A DNA stretch of 64,000 bases from positions 90,987,120-91,051,119 of the forward strand of contig CM031858.1 of the NCBI GenBank assembly GCA_018697195.1. Reading direction: 5' to 3'. The notes below the pieces were generated by a model. That model saw only the letters and a list, made by a program, of their open reading frames with translations. It had not been told where the DNA came from and searched no databases. The position numbers and the translations under genes are program-made. This stretch comes from Certhia americana (taxonomy: Eukaryota; Chordata; Aves; Passeriformes; Certhiidae). Below, one piece after another: positions 27,569 through 38,870 of this stretch; position 1 is the first letter of the stretch; the number at the start of each line of letters is the position of its first letter.

Positions 27569-28031
27569 GGAACACCAAGAAACAACATTAGTTGTCTCAT
27601 ATACTAGAAAGCATAGAAAACATAAAATATATCTTATGCAGCCAACACCTCCATAATATCAAATACAGGCACACACTAAAGAAACACTGAGTTTTATTAC
27701 TTACAATATGGCAAGAAACACACTCTGTAGATTCTTCAAATTATAGCACAAAGTTATAGAGAAAGTGATGTTGTCTGGCAAACCTGAACAGTTTTCTTGT
27801 TCTCAGCACAAAATTGGAAAAAAGACTATTTCAGGGTCTATCAGAGTTAGCTAAACAAAAGACACGAACACCTAAGAAAAAATAAATACCTTTAGATTTG
27901 CTTGTCACACTGCACTGGTTTAGCACAGATGGTGATTGACCAAAATTTCATTTATTACACAAAAGGATGTCCCTGCACATCCTAAAAAGGAAACATGCAA
28001 TCACTTTCTATCATTATTTTTTTGCATTTTT

Positions 28032-28052
28032 AAATTATTATTATTATTATTT
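28032..28052 (+). repeat. (ATT)n microsatellite
   Basis: Six to seven ATT units in an AT-rich setting. Confidence 0.85.
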
Positions 28053-28129
28053 TATTTAGCTGATTTGAGGTTTGTTTTCTTCTGGCTTAGTTTTAGGAGG
28101 ATTTATGAATATTAGACAGGGTTGCTTGT

Positions 28130-28290
28130 TTGTTTGCTTTTCCAGCTATTAATATTGCCAGTCCATAATGCACATTACCCCGCATAATGCATGATTCTCC
28201 CTGCCTGGAAAGCAATTCTTGTTCCTTTTGCCTTGTGAAAACAAACAAAAGTTAGGGATTCCGTGCTAGCAAGCTTTTAAGACTGATTGT
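28130..28290. promoter_or_regulatory. Candidate enhancer-like block
   Basis: A non-repetitive stretch with closely packed homeodomain and POU-like sites, including GCTATTAATATTG, CCATAATGCACATTAC and CGCATAATGCATGATT, next to a GC-richer segment. Three ATAATGCA-type sites fall within about 30 bases. Dense, varied sites in otherwise AT-simple DNA are typical of vertebrate conserved enhancers, but conservation was not tested here. Confidence 0.25.
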
Positions 28291-28622
28291 CAAAAATAGG
28301 GTAGGTGAGAGGAACCCAGGATAGACTTCCAACATATCTATAGCATGAGGCAAAAAAGAAACAAAGAAACCCATCTCACTAGCAGAAGGTTATAGAATCA
28401 TTTCAAAATCAGCCCACTAAATAGTCTTCTAGAGGTTCTTGGACTTTTAAAAAACCTGTAAGTAGTTTCTAAAAAATAACTTAATAATTTGATAAACCTG
28501 AAATACTGCCCAGCACTTCAGTAGTATTTTTATCTCTGTACCAATTCATTGTTTAAACTCATCTGCACACATCTTTCCATTTCAATTTTTGTCATAAAGC
28601 CATCAGGCTGTTTGAGAGGCCA

Positions 28623-28677
28623 CTTTCTTAAGTACCAGCATGAAGGTACTTAAGAAAGCAAGAAGGCAATTGCCTTC
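28623..28677. repeat. Perfect 14-bp hairpin plus 16-bp palindrome
   Basis: CTTTCTTAAGTACC (28623-28636) and its exact reverse complement (28645-28658) flank an 8-base loop. Only three bases later comes the perfect palindrome GAAGGCAATTGCCTTC (28662-28677). The two symmetric elements together span 55 bases. The stem is too short for a standard miRNA precursor. Confidence 0.92.
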
Positions 28678-30059
28678 ATTGCTTAACAAATACTACTAAC
28701 CTTTTACGACACAAATCATTTATTTTGTTGTAAAAATCGCAAGGTTTCTCTCGTATCTCTCATTTTCCACTGCCAAAGAGCACTCTGATGGCATGCTCTA
28801 AGGGAGCTTGCAAAGGCAAGCATGCAAAAACTACTCCAATGATGGGAGGCCAAAAGATAAGATCTCTTACAAATCTGCGCTGCTTTTTTAATCTTTCAAC
28901 AGGTTATTTCTGCCCTTGCATTTCAGCCAGTGGTATTCCAGCCCTCCCAGCATGTTTTTCAGAGAATATGCTGGAACATATCTAACAGCACGCATTGCTG
29001 TGTTTATTAGAAGACAGTCCCTATTGAGTAAGTACCTGGGAAGAAATGCATTAAGTAAAAGCGAATGAAACTAGTAATGACTATGCAACATGTTAATCTG
29101 AAAGAACTACTATCAATATCTCATGTTAATTCTGTCTCAGAGGAGCACCTTCTTGTATGACTACCATATGCTTTTATCCTTTAAAAATGTCGACTCTCTC
29201 TAGTGCCTATTAGAAGGATTTCTCCCAGGCGTTGTGATCATGTTTCAAACCACTTATACTCTCGGACAGCCAAGGGACTGCATTTGCTCTATCAGAAACC
29301 TAATGCTGAATACTCAATACTTCAACATGTCAAATTTATGTGTGAGCATGAATTAAAAAGCACCAGGCAGTGAACTAGCAAAACTTCAAGGAAAACACTC
29401 AGTACTGCTCCAATCTAATACATGTATCTCTGTCAAATTGCCATCTTTCATTGGTTCAACACCACATTACGTGTCTCAAAATCCAAAACATACTTCACTG
29501 GCTCTATGCATATTTCATCTTCATTATCTTTAAATAAGACTTAAGTAAAAATTAGAAAATTATGTACCTCAATTATGTCAGCTTAGAAAATGGAATTGTA
29601 ATACTGACTTTTATAAAAATTTGAAATCTGTTAGGAATTTATTTTCTATTTCCAGGAGTAAGATAAGAAAAAGAATACAACAGAATCTCATAATTAAAAC
29701 TGTCATATTTTGAGATGCATAACCAAGCCTAAACATCATGTAAGTATGTTGATACTCCCCAAAAATTCTCACTGTTACACACACCTCATGCACAGTGTTT
29801 CCTTGAGTTTTCCATTCTCTTTCACTGAGCACTAGCCCCAGTCCAAGCACAAAAGGAAAGATTCAAACAAAATTTTCTTCTTCTCTTTACTGTGCAACTG
29901 CTTCAGCCATGTCCCCTTTCATGTTGGTTTTAAACACCAGCCTTTCAGGCTAGGGGTGCAATTTCTGGCAGAAAGGAATAGACATGGCAGAAAGACTCTC
30001 TCCCACTCTACACGGAGGGCATGAAATCCAGGCAGTCAGCAGGAGTTTTGTCTGCCAGG
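28678..30059. other. Unique non-coding DNA
   Basis: Nothing recognisable. Frames are short and no repeat family was identified. Confidence 0.4.
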
Positions 30060-30260
30060 CCACGATTTCACACAGCACGTCCGTAGTTGAATGACAGACA
30101 CAAAGAACTTGAAAAGTGCTACGCTCTTAAGATAGATGTCACGGCTGACAGTTATGGTATGGAGCTGTCAGCTGGGAGCAAAAATACATTCACTGCCTAA
30201 ATATTATTCTCCTTCTCCCCCCTAGGGCTGGTACCGCCCAACTTTCAAATAACTGCAGGC
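30060..30260. promoter_or_regulatory. Candidate regulatory block with inverted TGACAG sites
   Basis: GCTGACAG (30144-30151) and CTGTCAGC (30165-30172) form an exact inverted pair 13 bases apart. TGACAG/CTGTCA is the core bound by MEIS/TGIF-type TALE homeodomain proteins, and another TGACAG lies near 30093. The block also has GATGTCACGGC, which is CRE-like. The sequence is compositionally complex and not repetitive. The regulatory call is inference from site content only. Confidence 0.3.
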
Positions 30261-33200
30261 CAAGATTTGGTGCTTAAGGAACAATTCAAGAAAGCCCATC
30301 TCTTCAGATAATTCATTTCTTTCCATAGATCACCTCTTCAAGTTTTGTGAGCTCTAGGCTAAAATTACAAGTTTGGAGCGTGCTTTGTCAAGCTTGTGCT
30401 GATCAAGGGAACTGACAACATAATTGTTTTATCAAGATGAGTATCTATTTGATGTTCTTTTAAGATTCTGCCCAGCTGGACTGCTAAGCAGAAATTTATG
30501 AGGTTTTAGAACAGATGTAACCAGGTTTAGAGCTATGGGGATCCTTTTCTTCCTCCAGATGTACATGTACTCATGTACAAGAGTTTCATATTTAGTTTCA
30601 TCTTTCTCTCTCCTCATCCCTCCGCCTACCCATTTCACAAGCTGATAATGCCATGGACATTTTAATTAATCCACAAAATGCCAAAAATAATTTAATATGT
30701 CTTCAGCAGTGAGTGACTTAAAAAAATAATCATACTAGTAAAGTACTTTAAATTACTTTCAGGCCTACTATATATTGTTTCAGACCATAGTTATCCCCTA
30801 AAGGTACTAGCAAGTTGCATAGTCTTAGCATCTACTAACATACAGAATGAATAGAAGGAACGCAGTAATTTATGTTCCTAAAACTAAATACAGACTATTT
30901 AAACAACTATTAGGTGAAGTGTATTTCACTGTATGGCAATACTATGAAGTTCAGAGGAGAAATTAATGATGCACAAAGTGTGAAGCTCAATGCTATACTT
31001 TTAATAAAGATATCTGAATAATTTTCTCTATGTAATGATTGCAGTCAGCCCAGATGCAGAGGAAGTTAAAATCACATTGTCATTAAATTTTTATATATGA
31101 ATTTAAAATACTTTACCAAGAGAATCCCTTGGAGGAACATTTAAAATAATTGCATGCCTTCATTAGTTAGTAGCAATTCAGAATGATCGTTCTCTAGTAC
31201 AGGCTCTGAAGGAACTTTTATGAAGTTAGGATGAAAGCTTTAAATTCATCACATATACAATGTTCACTGAAGTTTAATGCGATTAAAGGAAATTATTTAA
31301 AGTTATATAAATAATCCAGTATTATATATATATTTATCTTCTGCCCAATTCTCTTCCAGAGAAACAGAAGAAAGATGATCACAGTTGGAAGATCTGTAGA
31401 ATGGGTTTGATGATTGAGCATTGATTGTGTCATCTTTGTCTGAGATATAAAGGATTAGTCTTTTACAAACTACTTTATCATCCAACAATCAAGGGCTGAT
31501 AACTAGATAAAGAAATCACTCAGTGTAAGGTACACTCCATACAGAACTGTAATTTATCAAGGTAGACTTCCAGTTAACTAAATACAAATGTATTCCGTGA
31601 TAATACTAAATCCTAATAAAACTGGTAGTACTAAATAATAATTTTAAAATATGAAAGAATTATTTCCTTATTTAAACAAATTCACTTAGAGTATCTGCAT
31701 TCAAATATTGATACATTAATTCTTAAACTCTTGCATTCCTTCCCCATGATTTTTTTCCAGAAATAAGAGATAATTGACTCTGGACATGGTTGAAGTATTG
31801 GGCTAAAGTATTGTTTAAATATGGGCACTGTTGAAGTATGTTGAAATATTTTTTATCTGGTGCGATAAATTTTATGTTACTTTGCTCTAGAGTTCTTTCT
31901 AAAGCTTTTAACACTAGAAGAAACATATCAAGGAGTTCAACAGTTACTAGATTCTGAAGTGCTACAATCTGAGAAATAGTAATTTTGGAAGAAAAGTAGA
32001 ATCATCCTAGGTCTGAGACCAAATCCTGGAAAGAGGTTTTAATCCTGCTTTAACAGTACTGTACATCTTGAAAGATACCTTGAAGAAATTTTGATGGCAT
32101 CCAAACTGAAACCAGGAGAGATGCTCTTCCAATTCAGGAAGCAATAATTAGCAAAGATGCAGGGATACGGTCAGATGGAACATTTCAAATCAGAAGGTAA
32201 GCACCAAATTCTGTCTCCACAAGAATCCAAGGAGACTTGTTCAATTTTTTTTTTTTTAATCTGATTTTTAATTGTTGGGGTTCTTTTCCTTCTTTTTTAA
32301 GGAGCAATAACAAATAATTTACATCGTTATCTCTGCTGCAGTTTTTCTTTATCTCAATTACAATCCTGCTTTACTTCTGTCTTACATTTTTCTCAACCAA
32401 GACTCCACCACTTCAGGTGCTTGAGTCTTCCAAAAATACCTCTTCTCATTACTGGAGAATCTTTTTAGGTGACAAAATAGGATTTTACAGCCCAAAACCC
32501 CCACATATGAGAACCAGAATTCTATATTCCCTGACCTCTCACGAATAAGAAATCTTCATCTGTGTGCTGAAGGGTAAAGACAACTGTAATGTAAAAATTT
32601 ACACTGTGAATAATTACTCCCTCATCTCTTTCCAAAAATAGATTTTTCTCTGGTTTTGAAAAGAAGGAAAATAAATAATTATTTAACAAAACTTTGTACT
32701 TATATGTGGAGGTTTCCGTTTCAAATGCCTTTCTAGTTTAATATTCTTTTAAATGAAATGTCAAGTCATTACATCATCTGGAAAAAAAATTTTAAAACCC
32801 AATTATTTGAATTTTTACTAATTCTCAAACATACTTTCACAGTGAATTTAGTAGAAATGCATGATGCTTAAACCTGAGCAGAATATGGTCCATTGCAAAT
32901 GTCTCCTGTTCCATCACAATAATTTAATTCCGATAAAAGAAAAACTCTTCTATGCATCTATATTCAAACAGAAAAGAAAATGCATATTTGGATATTCAGT
33001 TTTTTCTTTGACTCCTGTGCAAACCTCTTACGTATTTTTGTGTATAAACCTTTATGCATGAAAGGAATATATTGATTTTTTTTCTGTTAGCTTAAATATG
33101 ATATCAGAACTAGCCTGAACCAAATATTCTCTTTTGACATATTATTTAAATTTCCATCAATAGACATTTTAGAAGGAAACCTAAGTATAGAGATCTCACT

Positions 33201-33529
33201 CACACACTGTTTTCTCTCCAGCACTAGTACAAACCAAACCAAACCAAAATAATAGCAAAAAAAAAAAATTATATGGCAATACAAAAAAAGTAGGATTTCT
33301 ATAAGACCCCCATCTTGCAGCTATAAATGGAAAAACATATGAACGCCTTCAATAAAGCTGAAGTTTAATATTACTATCCAAATTCCATTTTATCCCACTG
33401 TCACTGCCACCAAAGGAGGGGTTTTATGTTGGAGATAATATGATACTGCAGTATAAGCCCTCCTCAGATTTCAAACAGGTCAACTTGTCAAAGCTTTTTA
33501 AGGGAGCCAATTACATTAATTTTCCACAG
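30261..33529. other. Unique AT-rich non-coding DNA
   Basis: No gene, RNA gene or repeat family is recognised. A/T runs are common, including a T-run near 32247-32258. Confidence 0.45.
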
Positions 33530-33830
33530 CAGAGAAATACATATTTCATTTCCATCTCCCACTAGAGATGGGGCCCAGGGATTCTGTTTCGAAAGGCTCT
33601 TATCACTAAGTAACATTCGTACCCCCAAAGGAACCTTTGGCAGTCACTGGTCCATTGATATAATTGAGCAAGGTATGAGCTGTCTGACACTGCCATGGCA
33701 TTGCTCAATAGCACTGTGCACTAAGCACTCGGAACAATGAAGCTCCAGCAGACGGCCGCATTGTCAATAAATTTCAATTACACTAATTGCCAAGAGTTCA
33801 ATGAGTGCACTTTCAAAGGGGAGGGGGAAG
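33530..33830. promoter_or_regulatory. Candidate developmental enhancer
   Basis: The most regulatory-looking 300 bases in the window. CAATTA-CAC-TAATTG (33775-33789) is an exact inverted pair of homeodomain cores with a 3-base spacer. Nearby are SOX-like sites (AACAATG at about 33733, CATTGTC at about 33760). A second symmetric unit has ATTGAGCAA (33663-33671) and its exact complement TTGCTCAAT (33701-33709) around the palindrome TGCCATGGCA (33691-33700). The block contains two CpGs close together in GACGGCCGCA, which is unusual for AT-rich unmethylated-poor DNA. No open frame of note spans it. Confidence 0.4.
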
Positions 33831-34678
33831 GACGGATGGAAGATTAAAAAAGAGACTATGTCTACCAGAGCTAAAGAATAGGATGCAATAAATAAACTGC
33901 AGCTTCTAATGGGGGCATTAATGTATTTTTTTTAACATGGCTTAACAAGATTTTACAAGCTGTACCAGTTTCAGGGATCCTGTTTTACATTTCTTTCTTA
34001 CTGTCTCCAAACAGCCTATACAGAGACTCAATTATGTGGCATTATCTTTCAGGGAAGAATAATTTTCTTAGGTTTTTATGTTGTTTGTGTTCTGCTCAGG
34101 ATGGATAATGCATTTGAAAGCAGAATGCTACAATGTCAATTCCATGAGCAAATGAGGCTGCTCACTGAACAATCATATAGCAACCAAATGCACCACCTTA
34201 CTGCAGGGATACAGTTACATATTCTGAATTAATTAGTGATACTTACATATACAAATGCGTATTCACTCTAATCACTATTAATATTAGGCTCACAGCAATG
34301 TACACAGTATAGGTACACGCAATTAATATATTTAACTCTTCAACACAGATGATATACTGCAACATCTTAGCTTACATAAAAATATTCTTGTCTCTTCTGA
34401 GATAAATCTGGGAATATTTGGCTTATAGGAGCCAAGATTCCAAACAAAGTATTTCTTGATATGTACAGTTCTGGTTTGGTTTTTAATACAGCTTTCCATG
34501 TAAAAAGGGCTCAAAGGAAAAGCATTTTGCTTAGTATTTTTTCAAAACTCTATAGAAATTCTAAGTGAATAAGTAAAATGTTTAAATTGGAAACTAGATG
34601 ATGAAACCTTAGAGTGAAATCTGCTTCTGTAAGAAACAGATAAATAAATGGACTGGAAAACTGCTTATCCAATATCCA
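33831..34678. other. Unique non-coding DNA
   Basis: No recognised element. The first ~300 bases continue the complex composition of the preceding block and may belong with it. Confidence 0.4.
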
Positions 34679-34990
34679 AAAGGAACTTAAGGAGATCTAC
34701 AGCTCAATCTTCTGCTCAAAGCAGGGTCAGCTCTAAGGTCAGAACAGTTTAGTCAGACATTATACAGTTGAATTTTGGAAATGCCAAGCATGGAGTTTGT
34801 CCACCCTCCCTAAACAACTTGTTCCAATGCTTGACTGAACTCATGGGGAAAATTGTCCTTATACATGCTTGGATTCTCTCATGTTTCACCTTGGGCTTGT
34901 TGCCTCTTGAATCCCACCATGCCTCCCATTGATGTTCCAATGGAAGTCTTTGTTCTAAACACTGTTTAATGACATAGAGTGCAACTGTTC
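34679..34990 (-). mobile_element. CR1 LINE 3' end, degraded
   Basis: Read on the minus strand, this carries the diagnostic order of CR1 3' ends: a GGCAACAAGCCCAAGGTGAA segment, then CAAGCATTGGAACAAG, GTTTAGGGAGGGTGG, TGACCCTGCTTTGAGCAGA and GATCTCCTTAAGTTCC. The last two match the GACCCTGCTTTGAGCAG...GATCTCC...GTCCC end of common avian CR1 subfamilies. It is 5'-truncated and diverged, with no open frame. Its subfamily differs from the copy at 24.8 kb, whose 3' end has a different sequence. Confidence 0.85.
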
Positions 34991-37900
34991 TAACAAACAC
35001 ACAACCCGAACAGGTAATTTATATTACCACAGCTAAGTATGGCAATATCAAGAAAAAGATTTGAAAATGAGCCTCCTCCAGGGCCACTCTATTGGCTCTG
35101 CCAGCATTTAAAAAAATCTCTCAGCTTTAAAAAGCTATACATAAAACTACAGAAGGCTTTACTGTAGGCCAAATTTGAAATCTCAAAGAACTCTGCAGAA
35201 GACAATCACAGGTTCAAAATCAGTCTGGGAAACAAAACAGAGTTGCAGTCTAATATTTTTTCAAGATTTTTTTCTTTAATAAGACTTAACAAAGTCTAAT
35301 AAAATTAGTTTGACAAAATTAGGTCTTCAGCATAACAGCACATCACTTAGAGGGTTGGCAATAAAGACTAAAGCTCTAATAGGCTTGATTAGACACTAGA
35401 AGAATTTACAGCACACTAGCTCAAGGCACAAAATTTAGAAACAGTCACTTAGGTACACAGGAGATTTTTAACAATTTAGTTGAGAAACATGAGCAGATAA
35501 CCTCAGTTTTCTGGGTAAAAGGAACAAATACTTTCTAGCAAGAGAGAAAGAAACGGTGGAACAAGTGTAAGACTCAATTGCCTCCTCTGCTTCATTATGT
35601 TTATGAGTTGATAGACATCTGAAGTTTAACCCCTTTTTTACACCTCAGAGGGACCAGATCAAGATTTGCCTGTGGCAAATGAAGGAAAACTAAGGAAGGA
35701 CTGAGAGCAGGACTTAAACCTCCCGGAGGCAATATTACCCAGTCACAGCATGCAGAGATTTCTGCAGCTGGGATGATAAGTAACACAAGCCCGAGAAATG
35801 CCTCAGCGTTGTGGCAGCGTAGGAAAGGGGCTCCTCACTGATATCACAGCTAATAACACTACATGTGCAGACCAGAGGTGAATGAGGTATGGCTAAGGAT
35901 GAAGGACTGAGGTGATGACTGGGGGAAATCTCCTGGACAACTATGGAATGGAACAAATAATTGATATTTCCACCTTGCAAAGCAAGCTTTACACAGCAGA
36001 AGTAATAAATTACATTTAAGTACTATTTTCAGGAAATCATGAAGATTCTGAGACACACAAAAAATTATCTTGGAAATCACAATATTTCTAAATAAAAGCT
36101 GTGCTGCTACAAAGGCATGGGCTGTTTTTTAAAATTTACTGCAAAAATGAAAACACATATTGATGCATTAGGATTTTCCCTAATCTAAAAAAATCAGGTT
36201 TATGAGTAGTCATTATCAGATTCCTCTTTCTTATCCATTTAACCCATTACATTTCCAACAGCTAATGTGGAAATGGAATTCAATGTGAAAATTCAAAGGA
36301 GTCTTCTTAAAAATCAGTGCATGTAAAGAGGAATAATGACCAAGTGGTTTTCCACCCAAAAAGCTGAGTAGTGCTCTGTGCTTCCCCAGACTGCACAGCT
36401 CAGTTCAGTCTTACTTCATTCTGCATTCCTGCTTATTTATGGCAAGGTGTTGTAGCCAAAGTTCAAAAAGTTTGTTTCTCATACAGCTCACAAAACACCT
36501 TGTTCAAGTTGAGAATTCTTTGTCAGGCATTTTTGTTAGCTATAGCATTTCCTATCAATTTCAGAAGTCTAGAGCAAAGTTGCGATTTTAAGAGTTTTGA
36601 GGTGAAACACAGCAGACTTTAGTTTCAGCTGCATTATATGTCCTAATCACAGAACATTTTTGTTTACTTATGCCAATATTAATTATAACAAAAACAAACA
36701 CACCAGATTTACTCTTTAAAAAAAGAAAAATATTTCCTGCCCATAAAGAGGTTTTCCAACTTATTTTCCACAAAAATTTTAGATGCCAAAATTTAAAAAT
36801 CAGCCCAAGTATGTCACTATTTTGCAGCTGTCCCAAAATTACCATAAAAAAGCTAGAGAGGATAGTTAAAACTGGTAGTTCATCTGGACATTTATATTCT
36901 GCTAACCAAAGTAAAAGAATTGTTCAGAGGTTTAAAATCAGGAGTCCAAATGATTATTTCAACTTCCTGTGTAAGAGAAGCTGCACAATGTCACAGAATC
37001 CTTTCTGACTGGTAACTTGTGGATAGAAGAAGGCTGGTTTTAAGTAAAGTATCTGACCTTAATCTAAGAACCTAACAATGAATGTTCCTCCACAGTTATT
37101 GGTATTTGCTGGTTTTTCATTTTACTTAGAACTATGTATGTAGTTGCCATTGCTGCCCTTACTCATATGCACCTTTCTACCATTAGGAATTTGTTAAGAT
37201 TTTGCCTAAAAATTTTAAAAGACCAGTAGGAATATATCTATACAAATTGAAAGAAGACAGCATCAAAGGTGCTCTGTGCATCTTTGACATGAAAACGTAT
37301 GCTGAAACAAAACCTTAACATTTATGTGAAGACTAATTTTAATGTCAAGTAGTATATGCCCTTCCTGTTTTCCATAGGGTATTTTGTTTATGGGTATACA
37401 GGAAGCTAATGGAACATTCTATATGAAATAGATAAATCACACATGAATTAAATTAACACATATATAACACAATCAATTTTATATTTATTATGATAATTAT
37501 GAAAAGCTATCCATCCACTGGAAAATGTTTTTCTAAGATCAAATTACACTGTGAGGTACTCCACTGGTAAAACAATTTATGAATGAAGCCCATGATACAT
37601 AACAAGTCAGGAAAATCTCATTTTACCTCAGAAATTAAGATTTTCCCTAGTGTAAAAGAAGAAAGTTTGCTTGTAGAGTATAATATACACTGAATAATGG
37701 ACCAAATATATAATATATAAAATTATTTCATTTTTCTAATTTTGGAATACATATCATGTATGTAAAAAATAATTAGTGGTTAATGACATCTAGAGTGCAA
37801 TTCAAAGGGTTTTTTTCAAGAAAGATAAAATTATTCTTTTTTATGTTATTTCATCATAACAGCATAGTGTGGTTTATATAAAAAATTTGTGATTGTGTAT

Positions 37901-38339
37901 GTTCTGAGCTTAATGAAGCAAACTCATTGAAACAAAATAAATTTAAGCCTAAACTTTGGATTACTAATGTTTCAACTTGATTTGTTTATTAGCATTGTCT
38001 TTACAGTCTTTTTTTTTTTAAATCCACTGTACTGTATTCGTCAAATTACAAAAAATGAAGAACACATTTTCCAGATTCAGTCCCACTTTTGTAAGAGACC
38101 CATGAGACTAAATGAGGTTGTTAAGATGTCTAAGAGTAGGTTTTTTTTTGCTTCCTTACATTTACACAATATAATACTACTTCCAGGATAATAGGACATA
38201 GCTATATGTAATGTTCTGCATGATCCCACAACATTTTAAGTCACTTTTGTTTTCCACAGATATAGATTAATTTTATAGTATTTACTACGTGTCCAGATTA
38301 GAATGAAAGCTCTCTTTTAAAACCCTAAATATTTAGTTC
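34991..38339. other. Unique AT-rich non-coding DNA
   Basis: No coding region or repeat family is identified. The 35600-36060 part is richer in GC and has overlapping minus-strand frames of 61 to 81 codons without a recognisable motif. It could be an unidentified old retroelement. I looked for RNase H or integrase remains next to the reverse-transcriptase fragment that follows and saw none. Confidence 0.4.
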
Positions 38340-38870
38340 CTTTCAGAAGTTATGTTTTAAAAAAAAATCTCCTAAGTGTTGTTGAAAACTCTGGGAATCT
38401 ACGAGAACAGTCTCCTGTCCAAGCATACTAGAGAAGTATGATATATTAAACCTGACAGGATGATGTTCATTAATCTTTGAAATGTAGTCGGGACACTGGT
38501 AATTCCAAGAGGCATTACATTAAAATGAAAAGCCCCCTTATGGCAAATGAAGGTGGTTTTTTGTTTCCTGTCATCATCCATTTGTAACTGCCAATAGCCG
38601 CTAGTTAAATCAATGCACCTGATAAATATTGCTTGACTGAGGAAATCTAGAGAATCATCATTTCTTAGCACTGGATATTTATCTTGTTTTCTTATTGCAT
38701 TTATTTTTCAGCAGTTCTGTACTCTGAAAACCTGTTCATACCATTTGGCTTTTCAGCAATTAACATCGGCCTAAGGGCAAACTAAGCGAGGGAGATGGTT
38801 TCAGACCAAAGTATATACTACAACTGTTGCTTTACCACACCTCCTTACAGAGGTTTGTGGACAGAATTTC
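38340..38870 (-). pseudogene. Ty3/gypsy-type reverse transcriptase remnant
   Basis: A decayed fragment of the pol reverse transcriptase of a Ty3/gypsy LTR retrotransposon, the enzyme that copies element RNA into DNA. The best frame (38399-38706) reads NAIRKQDKYP, then DDSLDFLSQA, DLTSGYWQLQMDDD, KTTFICHKGAFHFNVMPLG and TTFQRLMN. These match the fingers and palm blocks of the family in the right order and spacing. Upstream in another frame is EKPNGMNRFSEYR (about 38715-38760), the block that normally precedes them. KPSPSLSLPLG lies at about 38770-38805. Downstream, a shifted frame gives SFQQHL. The catalytic box is damaged: where the family has two adjacent aspartates, this copy reads CLDR. 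Stops and at least two frameshifts separate the pieces. No LTR, protease, RNase H or integrase was seen nearby. It is clearly broken and not functional. Confidence 0.88.

Larger units (their letters stand above)
26136..28129. other. Unique AT-rich non-coding DNA
   Basis: No gene or repeat family is recognised. It holds a poly(A) run at 27545-27568 and an (ATT)n run at 28032-28052. Confidence 0.45.

Noticed and set aside
34749..35000. 83-codon minus frame
   Set aside because: It lies in the non-coding 3' region of a CR1 element rather than in a gene.
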